In this document: positions 38,112 through 49,380 of the stretch, in pieces
Numbering within the stretch: position 1 is the first letter of the stretch
How the letters are laid out: every line of letters starts with the position of its first letter
Source: Stratiolaelaps scimitus
Lineage: Eukaryota; Arthropoda; Arachnida; Mesostigmata; Laelapidae
Assembly: GCA_019614645.1 (NCBI GenBank)
Contig: JABWDB010000019.1
Coordinates: 4,138,501 to 4,202,500 of the forward strand
Length of the DNA: 64,000 nucleotides
Reading direction: 5' to 3'
The notes under the pieces: generated by a model
The model's input: the letters and a program-made list of their open reading frames with translations, nothing else
Database searches by the model: none
Told to the model about the DNA's origin: nothing
Position numbers and translations under genes: made by a program

Positions 38112-39347
38112 AATTCAATTCTACGTAGATGCGTTCTTTATTGACGGAAGTGTCAATCTCGCAACGCTTAACTCGCTCGCGTCGAATCAATAGTACGGCA
38201 GGGTTAGTCCCAATGGTACAACGTATCCAACGGGCGGCTATGTCTCAGTTTGAGAAACACGTTCTGATAATCGATCATTCCTGCGATGCTGAATAGCATC
38301 TGCATATAGTATTTGCTAGAAATTATCACAAGTGATTGCATTCGATTAGCTATCGGACAAAAATCCTTGCTGGGGTTGAGTGACCGCATCTCAGGTTAGG
38401 AACCGAGAGTCTCCCAAGTGCATTATTGGTGAATTAGTCATATGAAAAATAATATTGAATCATACAGTTCAATTATATCTGCGTGAATATTCTCCCGTCA
38501 TTGTCTTCGGACACCCGAGTGTGCTGTTTACCTCCAGCGCTTCGAAGAGATCAGGCCCTTGTTGATGTTGCGCGCGAGCGAACACCTGATCCTCATCAAT
38601 CAGCAGGGTGAACAGGGCAGCCCAGTTGAAGCAGACATCGAGCGGCTGAGGAAGCTGGGTGAATCCCAACGTTTTCATCAATTTCGCCAGACGTGGAATG
38701 TCACCGAGCGACTTGTCTTCTTCGCCAAAGACGGCCTTGGCAAGCCAACGCTTAGCGGCCTGCACGAATCTTGAGCACATGTCCAACTCGATCAACGCGT
38801 TGTAGCTAAAGTCGTCGTGGGCGACCCGCGACCGATAGAAGGCTCTGCTGAGTGCGCCGAGCGCGGCATTGACAATGTCCTTTTCTACTGTTGGATGTAC
38901 GACCAGGTCGGCCAATAGGCAGTGAAGGCCCGCCCGTATCACCTCTTGCCGAGCCACATCGAAGTTGACGAGTTCGCCAGTGAGCCGGACAACGTATAGC
39001 ACACAGTCCGGCACGACGGTCATTACCACTCGCAGTTCGGCGTAATGGTAGCGTTGCAGTTCGCCTCGATAGGCGCTCATTTCGGCGAAAATTTCCGTCA
39101 GCAGTCGCAGCACGAGCTTGAGAGATGGTATCGAAGGAAATTGCAGGAGGTGGGTGGCGAGTATAGACACGATACCAGATCTCGCTAGAACGCGCCCGTT
39201 TAGAGGATAGTTCACATAGTGTTCGAGCTGCTGAAACACATAGCGATCGTGGTCGCTCAGTTTGTCGAGTCGTCTCAACGCGTTCCTGATGTCCAAATAG
39301 TCCTTCTCTCGGAGAGGAGCGATCGTCATTACGGCGGTGTTGGGCAT
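37393..39347 (-). CDS. Array unit B: divergent importin-alpha-like armadillo-repeat protein
   Basis: Two exons, 39347-38532 and 37797-37393, give 406 residues with a 734-base phase-0 intron (donor GTAAAC, acceptor CATTAG). The ATG at 39347 is first in frame; a second at residue 7 (MTIAPLREKDY) aligns better with unit A. Shared blocks are RVLARSG, HYAELRVVMTVVPDC, then VIRAG with LLADLVVHP and an ALGAL helix. That last order is the best match to importin-alpha repeats (VI-x-AG, L-x-x-LL-x-H, ALRAV). Exon 1 ends at LFEALE. Exon 2 reads LILPYAIEAF and RRYRIVAV and ends near RLRPGWC. The W and N residues that bind NLS peptides in importin-alpha are not evident. Function unknown. Confidence 0.82.
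38081..38110. repeat. (TTA)n microsatellite in unit B intron
   Basis: Ten TTA-type units in the intron of array unit B. Confidence 0.85.
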
Positions 39348-40104
39348 CGCGTTTTCGTTGTGCGATCTTTTCTCGAGGCTATGGCGTATCGAAGAACAAC
39401 AGCATTCAAAAGGACGTCACAACCGGGGTTGCCGACGGGGCTGGCCAAACGAACCTGAGGAGAACAGACTTCATGTATCGCCGATGCAGCAGCAACAACA
39501 TCGGAGCAGCGTCTACCCAAAATGCAGCGAACTCGCCGTTGAACAGAGGAAATCGCGCGGGAGCGATATGCATGCGACCAGCCGGTTGGTGTCATTGAGA
39601 GACACACGCACACGATACGCCACGTCAATGACACGTGCGGGCCGTGTTCTGCAATGGTTGCTGCCGTACAAAACATGCACGGCAGATTGAAATGGAGAAA
39701 GGATTAGAGGTGAATCATAGGATTGTAGCAGTGCGGTAGTGTGGGATGGAGTCTCGGCAATTGACTCTCGACAATATCTAATCGATTCATATCACTTACG
39801 ATATTCAAGAGGTAATTAGATGGAACTTCGTCAAATCGTGTCGCAGTGAAAAACAGTCGGGCGCCTGATCAAAAACAGTTCATTAGAAAATTGTACATAA
39901 ATCATGTACAAAATCGTATATAATGATATAATATTAGATACTTGTATACGCAGCACTTGTAAGTAGCTATGTACACATTGTGTACTTACTGTCTCTTGAG
40001 TATCTATCTAACGTATGAGTATTGAATGGCTCGTGACAATAAAGGATATGAATGTTCAAATCGATGAATTCCGCTGTTGGTAGCCAACACAATACCTATT
40101 TTAG
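39348..40104. other. 5' flank of array unit B
   Basis: No gene is recognised. The proximal part is GC-richer, with several CAG/CAA units near 39487-39500, and probably contains the unit B promoter. The distal part is AT-rich. Confidence 0.45.
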
Positions 40105-40860
40105 CGATTTGCATACGCGACAACGTACAAGCAACGCGTGGACGCACTTGTCAGTGAGATGAGGCAGCTTGGAGCAGAGGCTACATTTCATACTTTTGGC
40201 GAATGGTGAGTTACGGTCATTGCCGTCTCTTAACCAAAATGAAACACCCTCTTGCCAGAGCATGACACCTGTATATATATATATATATATGTATATTTGG
40301 GACGAGACATGTCAACTATGTCCGTTGTATTCGTGAGGGTATTCACACAGATGATCGACTCAACCGTTTAGGGGATATGAGATTCGCTCCGGCGTGGTAT
40401 TCAATCTATCTGATATAAAAGTTGGAGCCATATTCATAGCGTGCTTTTGTATGGCAAACACAGGTGTTGTTTTGGGTGAGGGGTATGATATAAATATTTT
40501 TTCTGTTATTTGAATCGAAATATTGTCTACAGCAACCGGCTCTACAAACCCGATTAAATGGATGGAGACATTCTACAGGGATCAAGACGCGTTGCGTCTG
40601 GCCATGGTGAAGCGTCTATTGGCAGCCCCCGAAGATCCAGGAATGAGATCGAAGTTCTTAAGGTTCCAGCTATCCACACAGATATCCACCATCGTTCGAT
40701 TTTTTTTCTGCAAATTCAATTTCGTCTGTGGCCAAAAACAACACGACGCTTACCGCCGCCGTATTTTACGAGGCCTGTGTGCTAACGACTTTATCTCGCG
40801 TGGGATTTCTTTGTTTAGCAAAATCGTGGAACAGCAACGCTGGAGAAAATTTGGATTTTG
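40105..40860 (+). pseudogene. Probable remnant of an ABCB-type transporter membrane domain
   Basis: Three candidate exons join in phase: 40105-40205 (ends phase 2), 40372-40463 (ends phase 1) and 40533 onward, with the frame open to the stop at 40859-40861 or spliced near 40659. The reading includes FAYATTYKQRVDALVSEMR, then EWWGYEI, LSDIKVGAIF and, after the last join, NPIKWMETFYRDQDAL. The order and spacing resemble the second intracellular loop and TM5-TM6 of P-glycoprotein-like ABCB proteins. There, an E-x-x-RY-x-x-x-L helix is followed by W-Y-G and G-D-x-x-x-V-F-F, and then by a helix leading to the nucleotide-binding domain. I find no Walker A or LSGGQ motif downstream and no upstream exons. 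It is probably a truncated copy; unrelated coding sequence is possible. Confidence 0.4.
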
Positions 40861-42645
40861 ATCGAAATTTCAAATCGTGAACGAACTGCAATGACTGCTG
40901 CCGTTCAGGCTATTTCAATTTGACAGATAACAATCAGGATATTAATTATCCGAGTTGGATTAAGTGAGTTTCGATCGTAAATGATCTCTCTGGGGCTAAA
41001 CGCGAATCGCATGTCGACGATCCCCCAATGACAACTGATTACCCAACGAGAGGATTATGAACGACATAAAAAAGCACTCAGATAGAATGATAGATATATA
41101 TTATACATAGTATTTTCAGCATCAGTAAATGATAAATATATATTATACATAGTATTTTCTAGATGAGAACTCGAATCTTACAGCATTAATACTCAACGCA
41201 ACGGGCGCAGTTCAAGCTGATTTCGTATAATATTTCGGGTAGATAGCTTACCAGTAAATCGCTCGAGGGTCCCTTTAAAATATAAAGGAATTGTATTCTG
41301 CTGCTAGTCGTCGATGAACAAATTCATGTATCTATGCGATACGATTGTGTCCTCACAAACAGCGGGCATATTGAATAGGGAATGTATTTGGTAGAATATT
41401 TTTAATTAATATTTTGTTTCATTATAGATCGGTTTTTTTTTTCTATAACTCACCAGCGTCTCCTAATTAAGCGCAGAGGCGCGGGACTTTAATTACGACT
41501 GACATATTATGAATTATGTAGGTTTTCCCTGCAATTTGATCATGTTTGATTCGTATTCATTCGTTCATACCGTACTGGAGGATGTTGAGGACACCGCAGG
41601 TCCAACGAATATATAGTACATTGGTTGATTCTTTGGGTGTCCCATTCAAAAATGACAAGAGTCGCCTCTGGTGCCAATCACAATTCTGCGCGATTTATTC
41701 GTGTGATCCGATTCTTTTCTTTTTTTGTTATCACATTAGTATGTGCACGTGTGTCTCTATGGGGCGCAATCTGCACAAGCATCGCTATTATTAATATATC
41801 TGGTCCTGACTATATTCGTTAGTAAACAAATAGATAAGCATCATTGAGCACAAAAACTGTATTCGTTGACTCTAACTCTATTGTTCGTTATCTCTCACAA
41901 TACAGATGTGAGTTGCTGTTTTACGGGACGAGTTACAATCGATTGGAGTTTTAATAATTAATGGTATTATTTTGAAACTGCTTTTAGCGGCAGAATACCG
42001 GCTGCAGGGGCGGCCTCTTAAAAAATGATCGCCTAATGGGCATCACAGCAATAAAACAGCAGTAATAACCGTTCGTCTGTGAGCTCAGCATTCACAGGTG
42101 ACCGTCGACAGGTTCTGCGATGCTAGTTCGAGTTTAAAGGTCACCGCTACATTTGTATCTGTATGGGCGCGTCATACAACGCAACGGCTACGGGGGGTGT
42201 ATGCTAAAGTCATAGTATCGTATCGTAATACGAGATTAATTAATACGAGATCGCCTGCGACTTTGTGCTATGACAACACGAGAGGCCCTTGCATTGGCGA
42301 CGTTGTAGAGACGGTGTTAATGTTGCACAGGGTGTACGCCATACGTGATGAAACGAGTCTCATTTTCTCCCGTTTGTGAAAGCGGCCTTTTTAGGAGTGG
42401 TGTTGGGGGATGACGACATCTGAATACAACGCATGATAAATGTTTACGAATAATGGGCTCCTTATTGGCACTGCCTCATCCATTTGAACATGGTCATCAC
42501 GTGTGAATGCATACTGGTTTCTATTTGGCGCTACTCGATCAACGTTCCATTTGCTGTATGATAGAGGACAAATCCGCTGGGGCTCGGGCCAGCTTAGTCT
42601 ATAGGGGGGTGAGTGTATTTAGTCAATACACTCCTCTGTCGATTT
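40861..42645. other. Spacer between the ABCB-like remnant and array unit C
   Basis: No recognised gene. An imperfect tandem duplication with a unit of about 40 bases lies at about 41093-41160. The rest is AT-rich, without exon-like structure that I can support. Confidence 0.45.
41093..41160. repeat. Short tandem duplication
   Basis: The block ATATATATTATACATAGTAT followed by TTTC occurs twice, about 40 bases apart. Confidence 0.7.
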
Positions 42646-43912
42646 TTATGGATATCGAGCGAGGTTGCTGGCAAGTACGCTGTAGAAATCCGCCAAATCA
42701 CTTTCACCATTCATGTAGCACGCTTGAATATTTTGAGCTTTGAGCAAATTGAGAAAGAGGTTTCTGTACATCTGGTCACCCTGGTACTGGTCAAGGAATC
42801 TCAAAATACTGTTGACCAGTCTGAGACTCTGCTCTTGGATATCCCTCCTTTCTTGGCTACTCGGTTGTTCTCTTTCCAGAGGCAACCTGAGTTGGAACCG
42901 CTCGACGATCCTGTCGAGTAACTCGGCCTCGAGACACCAAGCCAGGATTCCTGGCGTTTCAACTTCGACCCAACGTCGTATAGCGGTGAGAATAGCGGGG
43001 ACATCACGCTCTCTGGCGAAGCGGAACAGATTCTAAAATTAACAACGCACAATTAGGTTGTTTAACGAGCATCCCGTCTACGATTACGAATTAACTATCG
43101 GGTTTTTGCTTATTGACATATTTGCCGACGAGGCCTACGACCTAACAATGCTGGTCCACAGACAATCCACAAGTCTAGCCTAAAAAACACCAATTGTTTT
43201 TCCGGGCTGACCCACAGCCAACATTTAACCTTTGGCATTCATATAAACATACCCAAGTAAATTTGTCGGGCTTATTCACAGACTTAAACACTTAACTCCA
43301 CGAAACAGCGTTAGGCAATTGCTTCATAGACGAACCCTTAGGCAGCTCCAACGGTCAGCTGTAAAGAGCTGTATATTTGAGCGGGATCATTGTGAAGAGC
43401 TAATTCTCGCACACGCATGTACCACTGGGTCGTTTCGTAACCCCTGCCTGCCTGCCTCCCTCCCCCACCAATTACTCGTGTAGCTTATATATTTCTGAAT
43501 TAACCTGACACATAAGAGAGCTTAAGCATTGAAAAATTGCAGCTCCTTAAATAAACCAATAAAGATTTACCATTTACCATTTACCATTCAATCTTGCAGA
43601 TTTTTGAGATAAACTATGTAGATACAATATACCCGAAAAAAAATTAGCTCTCTAAGAACTCGTGGCAACGTGCAGCAATGGCGGAAGATGTTCGCTATTT
43701 ATACCCTGATTTTTTCGCCGAACGCCGAACGTTTTTTAAATCCAACACAAATCCAGCGGAGAAAGGCTACACAATATGATATAGAAGTACGTATGATACC
43801 ATAGGTTGGACCGCTGTTGGACCTATAACCACAGATACACAGGGCACTGCTACATGTATGCAGGCATACACATATATATATATATAGATGTATATGTGTA
43901 TGCCTGCATACA

Positions 43913-43969
<57 letters not shown>

Positions 43970-44762
43970 GTATATATATATATATTGTTTTTGTTTTTAC
44001 CTGTGTCGCAAACAGCAACGCATTTCGTTCATGGTCGTGAATTCTGAGTGCGTCGTCGTGGACGATCATAGCCGATAACAAGCGTGTCCACGCTGTCAAC
44101 AGTCGCTCATTGGCAACGGCGACGCGACGTCTGTGGACGGCGAACAGGCTTGCTTGAGCAAGGGCCACCCTGAGCGCTCGAGGTTGCGGTTCCTCTTCGC
44201 GGCCGGTGTCAAAGACGTTCTCGAATGCTCGGAACAGATTAAGTCTGGCCAGTGCCGTATAATCATCGCGATCGTTGCGCGAGTGGACGAACAGGCGCGT
44301 GAGCACTGTCAGGGCGGGAACGACTGGCTCACGGGGCTCTGACGTATGAATCATGCTCGCACATGCCTCGTGGGTGCCAGCCGCGATCATACGAGTCCGG
44401 GAGACGCGAAGCATTGCGAGATCGCACATTAACTCCGACATCGGAACAATAATGTGTGGGATATCGACTACGATCCGAACCATCTCAGCGTAGTGGTCCC
44501 GCCCGTGGCGTCTCGGCGCGCCTTGGAATACCTCGCGCGCAGCCAGATCCCGCAGGGCGTGAATCACGGCGATCTGGCCCGATGAATCGGTCATACTCGT
44601 TATGCAGAACACAAGTTCTCTTGCCTCGTCAACCGATAACATGCGAGGATCTCTGATGTTGGTCAGCCGTAAAAGCGCCGCTTGTTGCGCGTCAGTCAGA
44701 TCCACTGCAACGCGGCATTGACGCTCGATCTCGGCGAGATCGGCGCTCGTAAAATGGGCCAT
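42646..44762 (-). CDS. Array unit C: divergent importin-alpha-like armadillo-repeat protein
   Basis: Two exons, 44762-44001 and 43032-42646, give 382 residues with a 968-base phase-0 intron (donor GTAAAA, acceptor TTTTAG). The frame stays open 135 codons upstream of 44762, but that part is low complexity (VCVCVCV). The ATG at 44762 (MAHFTSADLAEIE) aligns with the start of unit E (FLTEEDFAAIK) and is chosen. Conserved blocks are HYAEMVRIVVDIP, MIAAG, VPALTVLTRLF and LLFATQ at the exon junction. Exon 2 has ILAWCLEAELLDRI and NSILRFLDQY but ends at NLARYP, so it lacks the RL-x-x-x-WC tail of units A, B, F and G. Function unknown. Confidence 0.8.
43205..43345 (-). repeat. Partial SINE-like copy (family A) in unit C intron
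   Basis: GGGCTGACCCACAGCCAACA and ATTTAACC resemble the reverse of the 3' part of the copies at 25681-25870 and 4468-4520. The 5' pol III box region is not visible. Confidence 0.4.
43512..43588 (+). repeat. Repeat family B tail
   Basis: A segment beginning AAGAGAGCTTAAGCATTG and running to AATAAACCAATAAAG is followed by three 7-base TTTACCA-type units. It closely resembles 48527-48590. A short simple tail is typical of SINE or LINE 3' ends. Confidence 0.55.
43851..43916. repeat. Perfect 26-base-arm palindrome in unit C intron
   Basis: Arms 43851-43876 and 43891-43916 are exact reverse complements around a 14-base TA-rich loop. The non-TA core of each arm is TACATGTATGCAGGCATACA. The palindrome abuts the large (TA)n tract. 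Confidence 0.9.
43917..43986. repeat. (TA)n microsatellite in unit C intron
   Basis: About 70 bases of TA with GTA/CA interruptions between the palindrome and the exon 1 donor. Confidence 0.85.
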
Positions 44763-44867
44763 CAACTCTGCAGCAGTTGATCTGGCCGCCTGGAAACACT
44801 GCGCAAAGCGTCCGACGGCACAGCTTTCGTCGAGGACAGCGATCCACAAAAACACATACAAACTACC

Positions 44868-44905
44868 CACCCACACACACACGCACACACACTGACACAC
44901 GCGAT
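44868..44905. repeat. (CA)n microsatellite upstream of unit C
   Basis: A CA-rich run on the + strand. It is the source of the VCVCVCV translation upstream of the chosen unit C start. Confidence 0.8.
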
Positions 44906-46560
44906 GCAACCCGATAGACGCTGATGATGCTTGAGCACACCAACACAATGGCACAAATGGCGTCTTGCGTAAACTCGCGTACGTAAACACGTAAACTCGC
45001 GTGTACTGGTCTGTGCGAAACGTACTGTGCGTGTCGCAATCTGTCACAATCTCCTTGCCTCTGTTAAACACGTCTGACAGAGGAAATACGGCGAACATAT
45101 GCTGACCTAGCTGTGTCCATGCTGAGTCGATCGCAATACGGACGACGAACGTGTTGAACATCTCCAAGCTTCACCCTGCACCCGCTTGTACGATGGAGGG
45201 TTCGCACGAACATGCAACAGCAACAGCAGGAAACGGCGTGGTCGGATCAGCTCGCCCTTCGTTGGAAGCCTTCGTTCGTTGACGGTATCATGTGCGTACA
45301 ACAATGGCCACACGATCTTTCAGTTAGCGCTGTGACAGCACGATATGGTTTTTTGCCAGTGGCAAAGGAAAGCCGCATTCGTATCGAGTGTGCGCCAATC
45401 GCTCTTGCATTACGACAATTTGCGCAAGATCAGCTTCGATGACATAATAACAATAATATCATTTGAGTTGTTCGCCGTTCATCGCATGCGTACAAAGTCA
45501 CTATGGGATCGGTCTCAGTTGCTCTTGGATTTTGCTTTTAAATCTCCTATTGCCCGCCTTGTCAAAATCAAATTGCGCCGAAATGTAGTGTCGCAGCCGT
45601 TTGGGAATTACGTTATTCGTGTGACATTCAAACATTGAAAGCAACTCTCTGACGCTGCTTCGGTGCTTGCTGATTATCTGTTGTTTGAGGCTACTCGAGT
45701 CCCGAGCGTTGCCAGCGTTGCCGGAAAATGGGATATTTTTCTTTGGTTTGCCTTCAAAAATGGCACTCGTCGAAGAGTTTTGATGAGCTAGAATACAAGT
45801 TAACGTGTCAACTCATAGTCTACGTTCGTCGCATCACATGCCACTTGGTATCTATCTATGCTGAACATCTAGTCGAACATACGTTCCGCTGTATCTTCAT
45901 ATAGAAGATACAGCGCATATCTGGCAGTGAGCAATATTCACAATTCCGTTCAATTATGATTGTGCGTCTTTTAACGAAACAATCATGAGAGAGGCTGTTG
46001 AGTGTCAGTCCGAGGGCGTCATGGTCACTTCCGAGGGAGGCGATGGCATTGCCTCTCTGCCTCACAGCGAGGAGAAGGCGCTGAAGACAGAAGGATTCTG
46101 CACACTTGTCCCCGGTGACGCGGATCAGCCGGCAGTAGACTCCTCTGAGGAAATTAGCAATGAGGGGGTCGTGGTCGCCTAGGATTTCACCTATCGTTCA
46201 CATGGTCTGGCTGCTAGATCGTTGAGATTTCCATCTTCTAGTAAAAAAAATGTATCACTTTATCGATAATAATCCTAGAGTGATGATCGCAAAGCGTCAG
46301 AACGACCTTTACAGCTAATCGTCCATTTGTATGTTTTAATTATATCTGTGTCGGGCACATTGAAAGCTGCTGCATACTCACAGAGGCCTGCAGCAACTGC
46401 CGTACGTTGATCTACTTGACCCCGACGGAGTCTTAATGGAGGCTAGAGTTTCAGAGCAGGTTAAGGACTACCTTGTCCTTCGTATCCATTTCCCCCTATG
46501 TCATGTACACATTTAGTCCTGCCGGTCGTCCATCGTACGCGTCTACTGTAAAAGGTGTTA

Positions 46561-46634
46561 CCTTTTTTTTTAAGAGCTTAAAGGTAAATCCTGCATGGAC
46601 ACCCGGCCTCACAACTAAAGTATTTGCCTGGTAG
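46561..46634 (+). repeat. Repeat family B head
   Basis: T8 followed by a TTAAAGGTAAATC block and a GCATGGACACCCGGCCTCAC block, ending near TTTGCCTGGTAG. It is nearly identical to 49312-49380 and partly repeated at 48330-48355 and 52440-52478. Confidence 0.6.
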
Positions 46635-46760
46635 TGTCCGATTTTGTCGAGATCGAAGGTGCTTAAGATGCAGTGTTACTAGTGTTGAAACAAATGCAGA
46701 TATGCTGTAGAACGGTTCAGAGCACACGGGGCTAGGTGGTGAAGAATAAGTGTTCCAGTA

Positions 46761-47150
46761 TTACCAGTTGGCTCGTCTGTCTACTGTCGCTAAAATATAC
46801 TTCAAGCGGTCAACTCCGACATAGCTACTACGCAGTGGTCCCTTACCGACGTTTTGTGTCCGTCCATGCGGCGCGGTCTGTCCTCCACTGCCACCCGTCT
46901 GATCATCGTCAATGTCGAGTTCCTCAACGCCTTCAACGTCGCCCGTCGTGACGTCTCCGAGAAATGGCCGAGCACGTGCCTGCCTTGTTCTCGCTAGTTC
47001 ATTTGCTGGATGGTTGAGTCGGTCGTTCTCCCAGCGGCTGCACATATACAATTCAATAGTGCGGGAGTATCGAAATATCTCCATAAGTACAGATCGGGCC
47101 TTCATGATGATGTCCCGCTCGTAATGCTGGTCGAGGCCCATCGCGATCGT
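46761..47150 (-). pseudogene. Array unit D: lone second-exon-like remnant
   Basis: A 130-codon frame follows a plausible acceptor (CTTTATAG). Its length matches the second exons of the array (129-135 codons including stop, except 158 in unit G). The first part (ERDIIMKARSVLMEIFRY to SRWENDRL) aligns by spacing with unit C exon 2 (ERDVPAILTAIRRWVEV to LLDRI). After about residue 50 it becomes Gly/Asp-rich and unlike the paralogues, and the WC tail is absent. I find no matching first exon between 47151 and 52700. It is probably a fragment left by duplication or deletion; chance similarity is possible. Confidence 0.4.
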
Positions 47151-48329
47151 CTATAAAGCGTGTTGTGTTCCGTTGGCTATCCTTCGACTCCGTTAGTCAC
47201 CAACGAGGGCGAGATGATCATTAAGCACAGGGTCTCAAATGCTTATTCCTCATGATAGCCATTCGGAAGCATGCGCACCAGGGCGTAGTGAGGTCGAGCA
47301 TTGGGAGAATCCAATCGAAACTGAATATCTGGAAAAAAACGACAATCTCTCTCTCTCAAGGCGCTGTGGAGTAACCCCGATTAGGAACCTGTTCTATACA
47401 GTCGATAAGTCGCATCGTGTCCCCAGCACTGACGTAATGAAGTTGCCTGGACATCGTTCTGCGTAAAATGGCCCATTTAGCCCAGCACTTTTATGTGAAA
47501 GCTGCTCAAAGCGGAGTTGTCTTCTAATAGGATAGCGCGCACGTCTCACACAGTCGATTCTTGGAAAGGCACCGCTTAAGAACACGAAGTTGCATGATCA
47601 GCATAGTCAATGCGAGACATCGCTTACAAACGAAATCCGTCGTGTACCCGTCGTGGATTGGAAAGATATTCACACTCTGCTAGCTGTCTACCGCCTGTAG
47701 TCGTGACCCACGTTGGGCACCCACTGTTATAATCTGTAGAGGGGGGACTCCCATAGGCTTTAAAACAATTGAAGCACGAAGAGAGGACACAACGCTAGCC
47801 AAGCAGAACGAGATACACGGACTCACCTCATGTAGGGAGTTCTCAGAGGTGGTTAGAGCACGCTGTGCTAACTACAGAATACGGGTAGCACTGCCTATCA
47901 GGTTGGCCCCGGTGGTACTTTGAGGGATCATTACAGTACAGACACGCAAAGACAATATATCACCTTCCCGAATCTCCCTTGTATTAACACAGGCAGCCGG
48001 AATCTACCAAGTTTCATATAGAGAAACTTACTGTCCCTTCAATTACAAATGCTAGAAGTCACTACCAAATAAAATACGCAATTTTTGCGTATTCGGCTTC
48101 TTTGCGAGGTCGGCGCTTTTTTGCGGAGGCGTATCCGCGATAGTGAAAGCTCTACCCCAACCTAACACATGCCATCTGATATTTCCTCCTTCGCTCAACG
48201 CGCAGTGTCTCCCGGTGTAGTGTGCCCTTTCAGCAGAAATGTTGAACCCGAATATGTCGATCACTGATCTACCCGTCGGAACGTAGACGGTGCATCCCGA
48301 ACCTTGGCATTAGTACCTCTATCCGCCTT

Positions 48330-48590
48330 TGTTTTTTTTTAAGAGGTTAAAGGTCCGCCTTTGCTAACGTCGATATTCTTACCTTAATTGAGATATGGGA
48401 TGCAGAGCCCTTCGACCTGGAAAGCTTCAACGCTGCCCATTCTCTCGCCGTCGGCGCGGTATTTGGACGACGAAGTTTATGGCTGTAGAAAGCTGGAAGC
48501 CACCTGTTCGGCCCCGCGACGCGACGTATAAGAGAACTTAAGCATTGTAAAAATGCAGTTCCTTTAATAAACCAATAAAGCCTTTAACCT
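48330..48590 (+). repeat. Repeat family B, possible near-full-length SINE (about 260 bases)
   Basis: The head-type sequence (T9, AAGAGGTTAAAGG) at 48330-48355 and the tail-type sequence (AGAGAACTTAAGCATTG to AATAAACCAATAAAG) at 48527-48590 are in the same orientation. They are about 260 bases apart, a normal SINE length. The middle is not shared with the other copies here. Confidence 0.45.
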
Positions 48591-49140
48591 ATAAAAACTT
48601 CAAATGTTGGAGTGCTCGTGTCCGTGATCAGGAAAGATGACAGCCGAAGTTCTCCGCCGTCTCTCGCCCGTGCTCGCATGGCCTACCGGCCGAAAGTACG
48701 CTGCAACTATGCTGTATTGGCTGCTTTGAAGCACCATTATGTCCTCCTCCACCAACTTGACAGTGACCTCTCCTAGTTTTTGATTGTATGAGACTGATAC
48801 GCCGCTGCTGGGACGAGCAGCTTGGGTTTCGGCGGGAGAATGGGTAGCTCAAAAGTCTTCTAGCTCGAACGGCTTTGCCTCCCAGATGTCAGTGCCCATA
48901 TCTCAGTGCCAGAGTACGAACGCCAATGCGGAAGTAAATTTATGTCTTTTTTTTAGACGCGTCGGCGATTTACGAAGAAAGCTATTAAAGGTACGGAACC
49001 ATGTCTTATGTCCGGTATAGCCCAGTAAACACTGATCTGCACGTTACTGAAATGCACTACCGTATATGTAGGTGGCTGGCCCCACCGAGTTTTCTATTCC
49101 CGATGATGATCCCGTTATCGGGATGTATGGATCGGTGTTA

Positions 49141-49146
<6 letters not shown>

Positions 49147-49171
<25 letters not shown>
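49147..49171. repeat. (TA)n microsatellite
   Basis: About 25 bases of alternating TA. Confidence 0.8.
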
Positions 49172-49311
49172 TCGCTTCGCGTTCACGAGGGATTTAATTT
49201 ACCAAGAAATAAATAGCGACGATGGAGCAGTTATCGCGCAGTGAATCTCTGCTTACCCCATCTTGGTGTCCGAAGGTAAACTATTGTTATTCAATGAGAA
49301 TTATTTTCTTT

Positions 49312-49380
49312 TCTTTAAGAGGTTAAAGGTAAATCTTGCATGGACACCAGGCCTCACAACTAAGGTATTTGCCTGGTAGC
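49312..49380 (+). repeat. Repeat family B head
   Basis: A second close copy of the 46561-46634 sequence. Only a few differences are visible over about 65 bases, so divergence is low. Confidence 0.6.

Larger units (their letters stand above)
44763..46760. other. Spacer upstream of array unit C
   Basis: No gene recognised. It contains the (CA)n run, a short 11-base-arm hairpin at 45887-45915, and one head of repeat family B (46561-46634). Confidence 0.45.

Noticed and set aside
43767..44000. Open frame continuing past unit C exon 1 with I-Y repeats
   Set aside because: It is translation of the intronic (TA)n tract and palindrome. A donor at 44000 and the paralogue junction show that the exon stops at 44001.
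44763..45167. In-frame 135-codon N-terminal extension of unit C
   Set aside because: It is a low-complexity translation of a (CA)n run and has no counterpart in the paralogues. The ATG at 44762 aligns with unit E.
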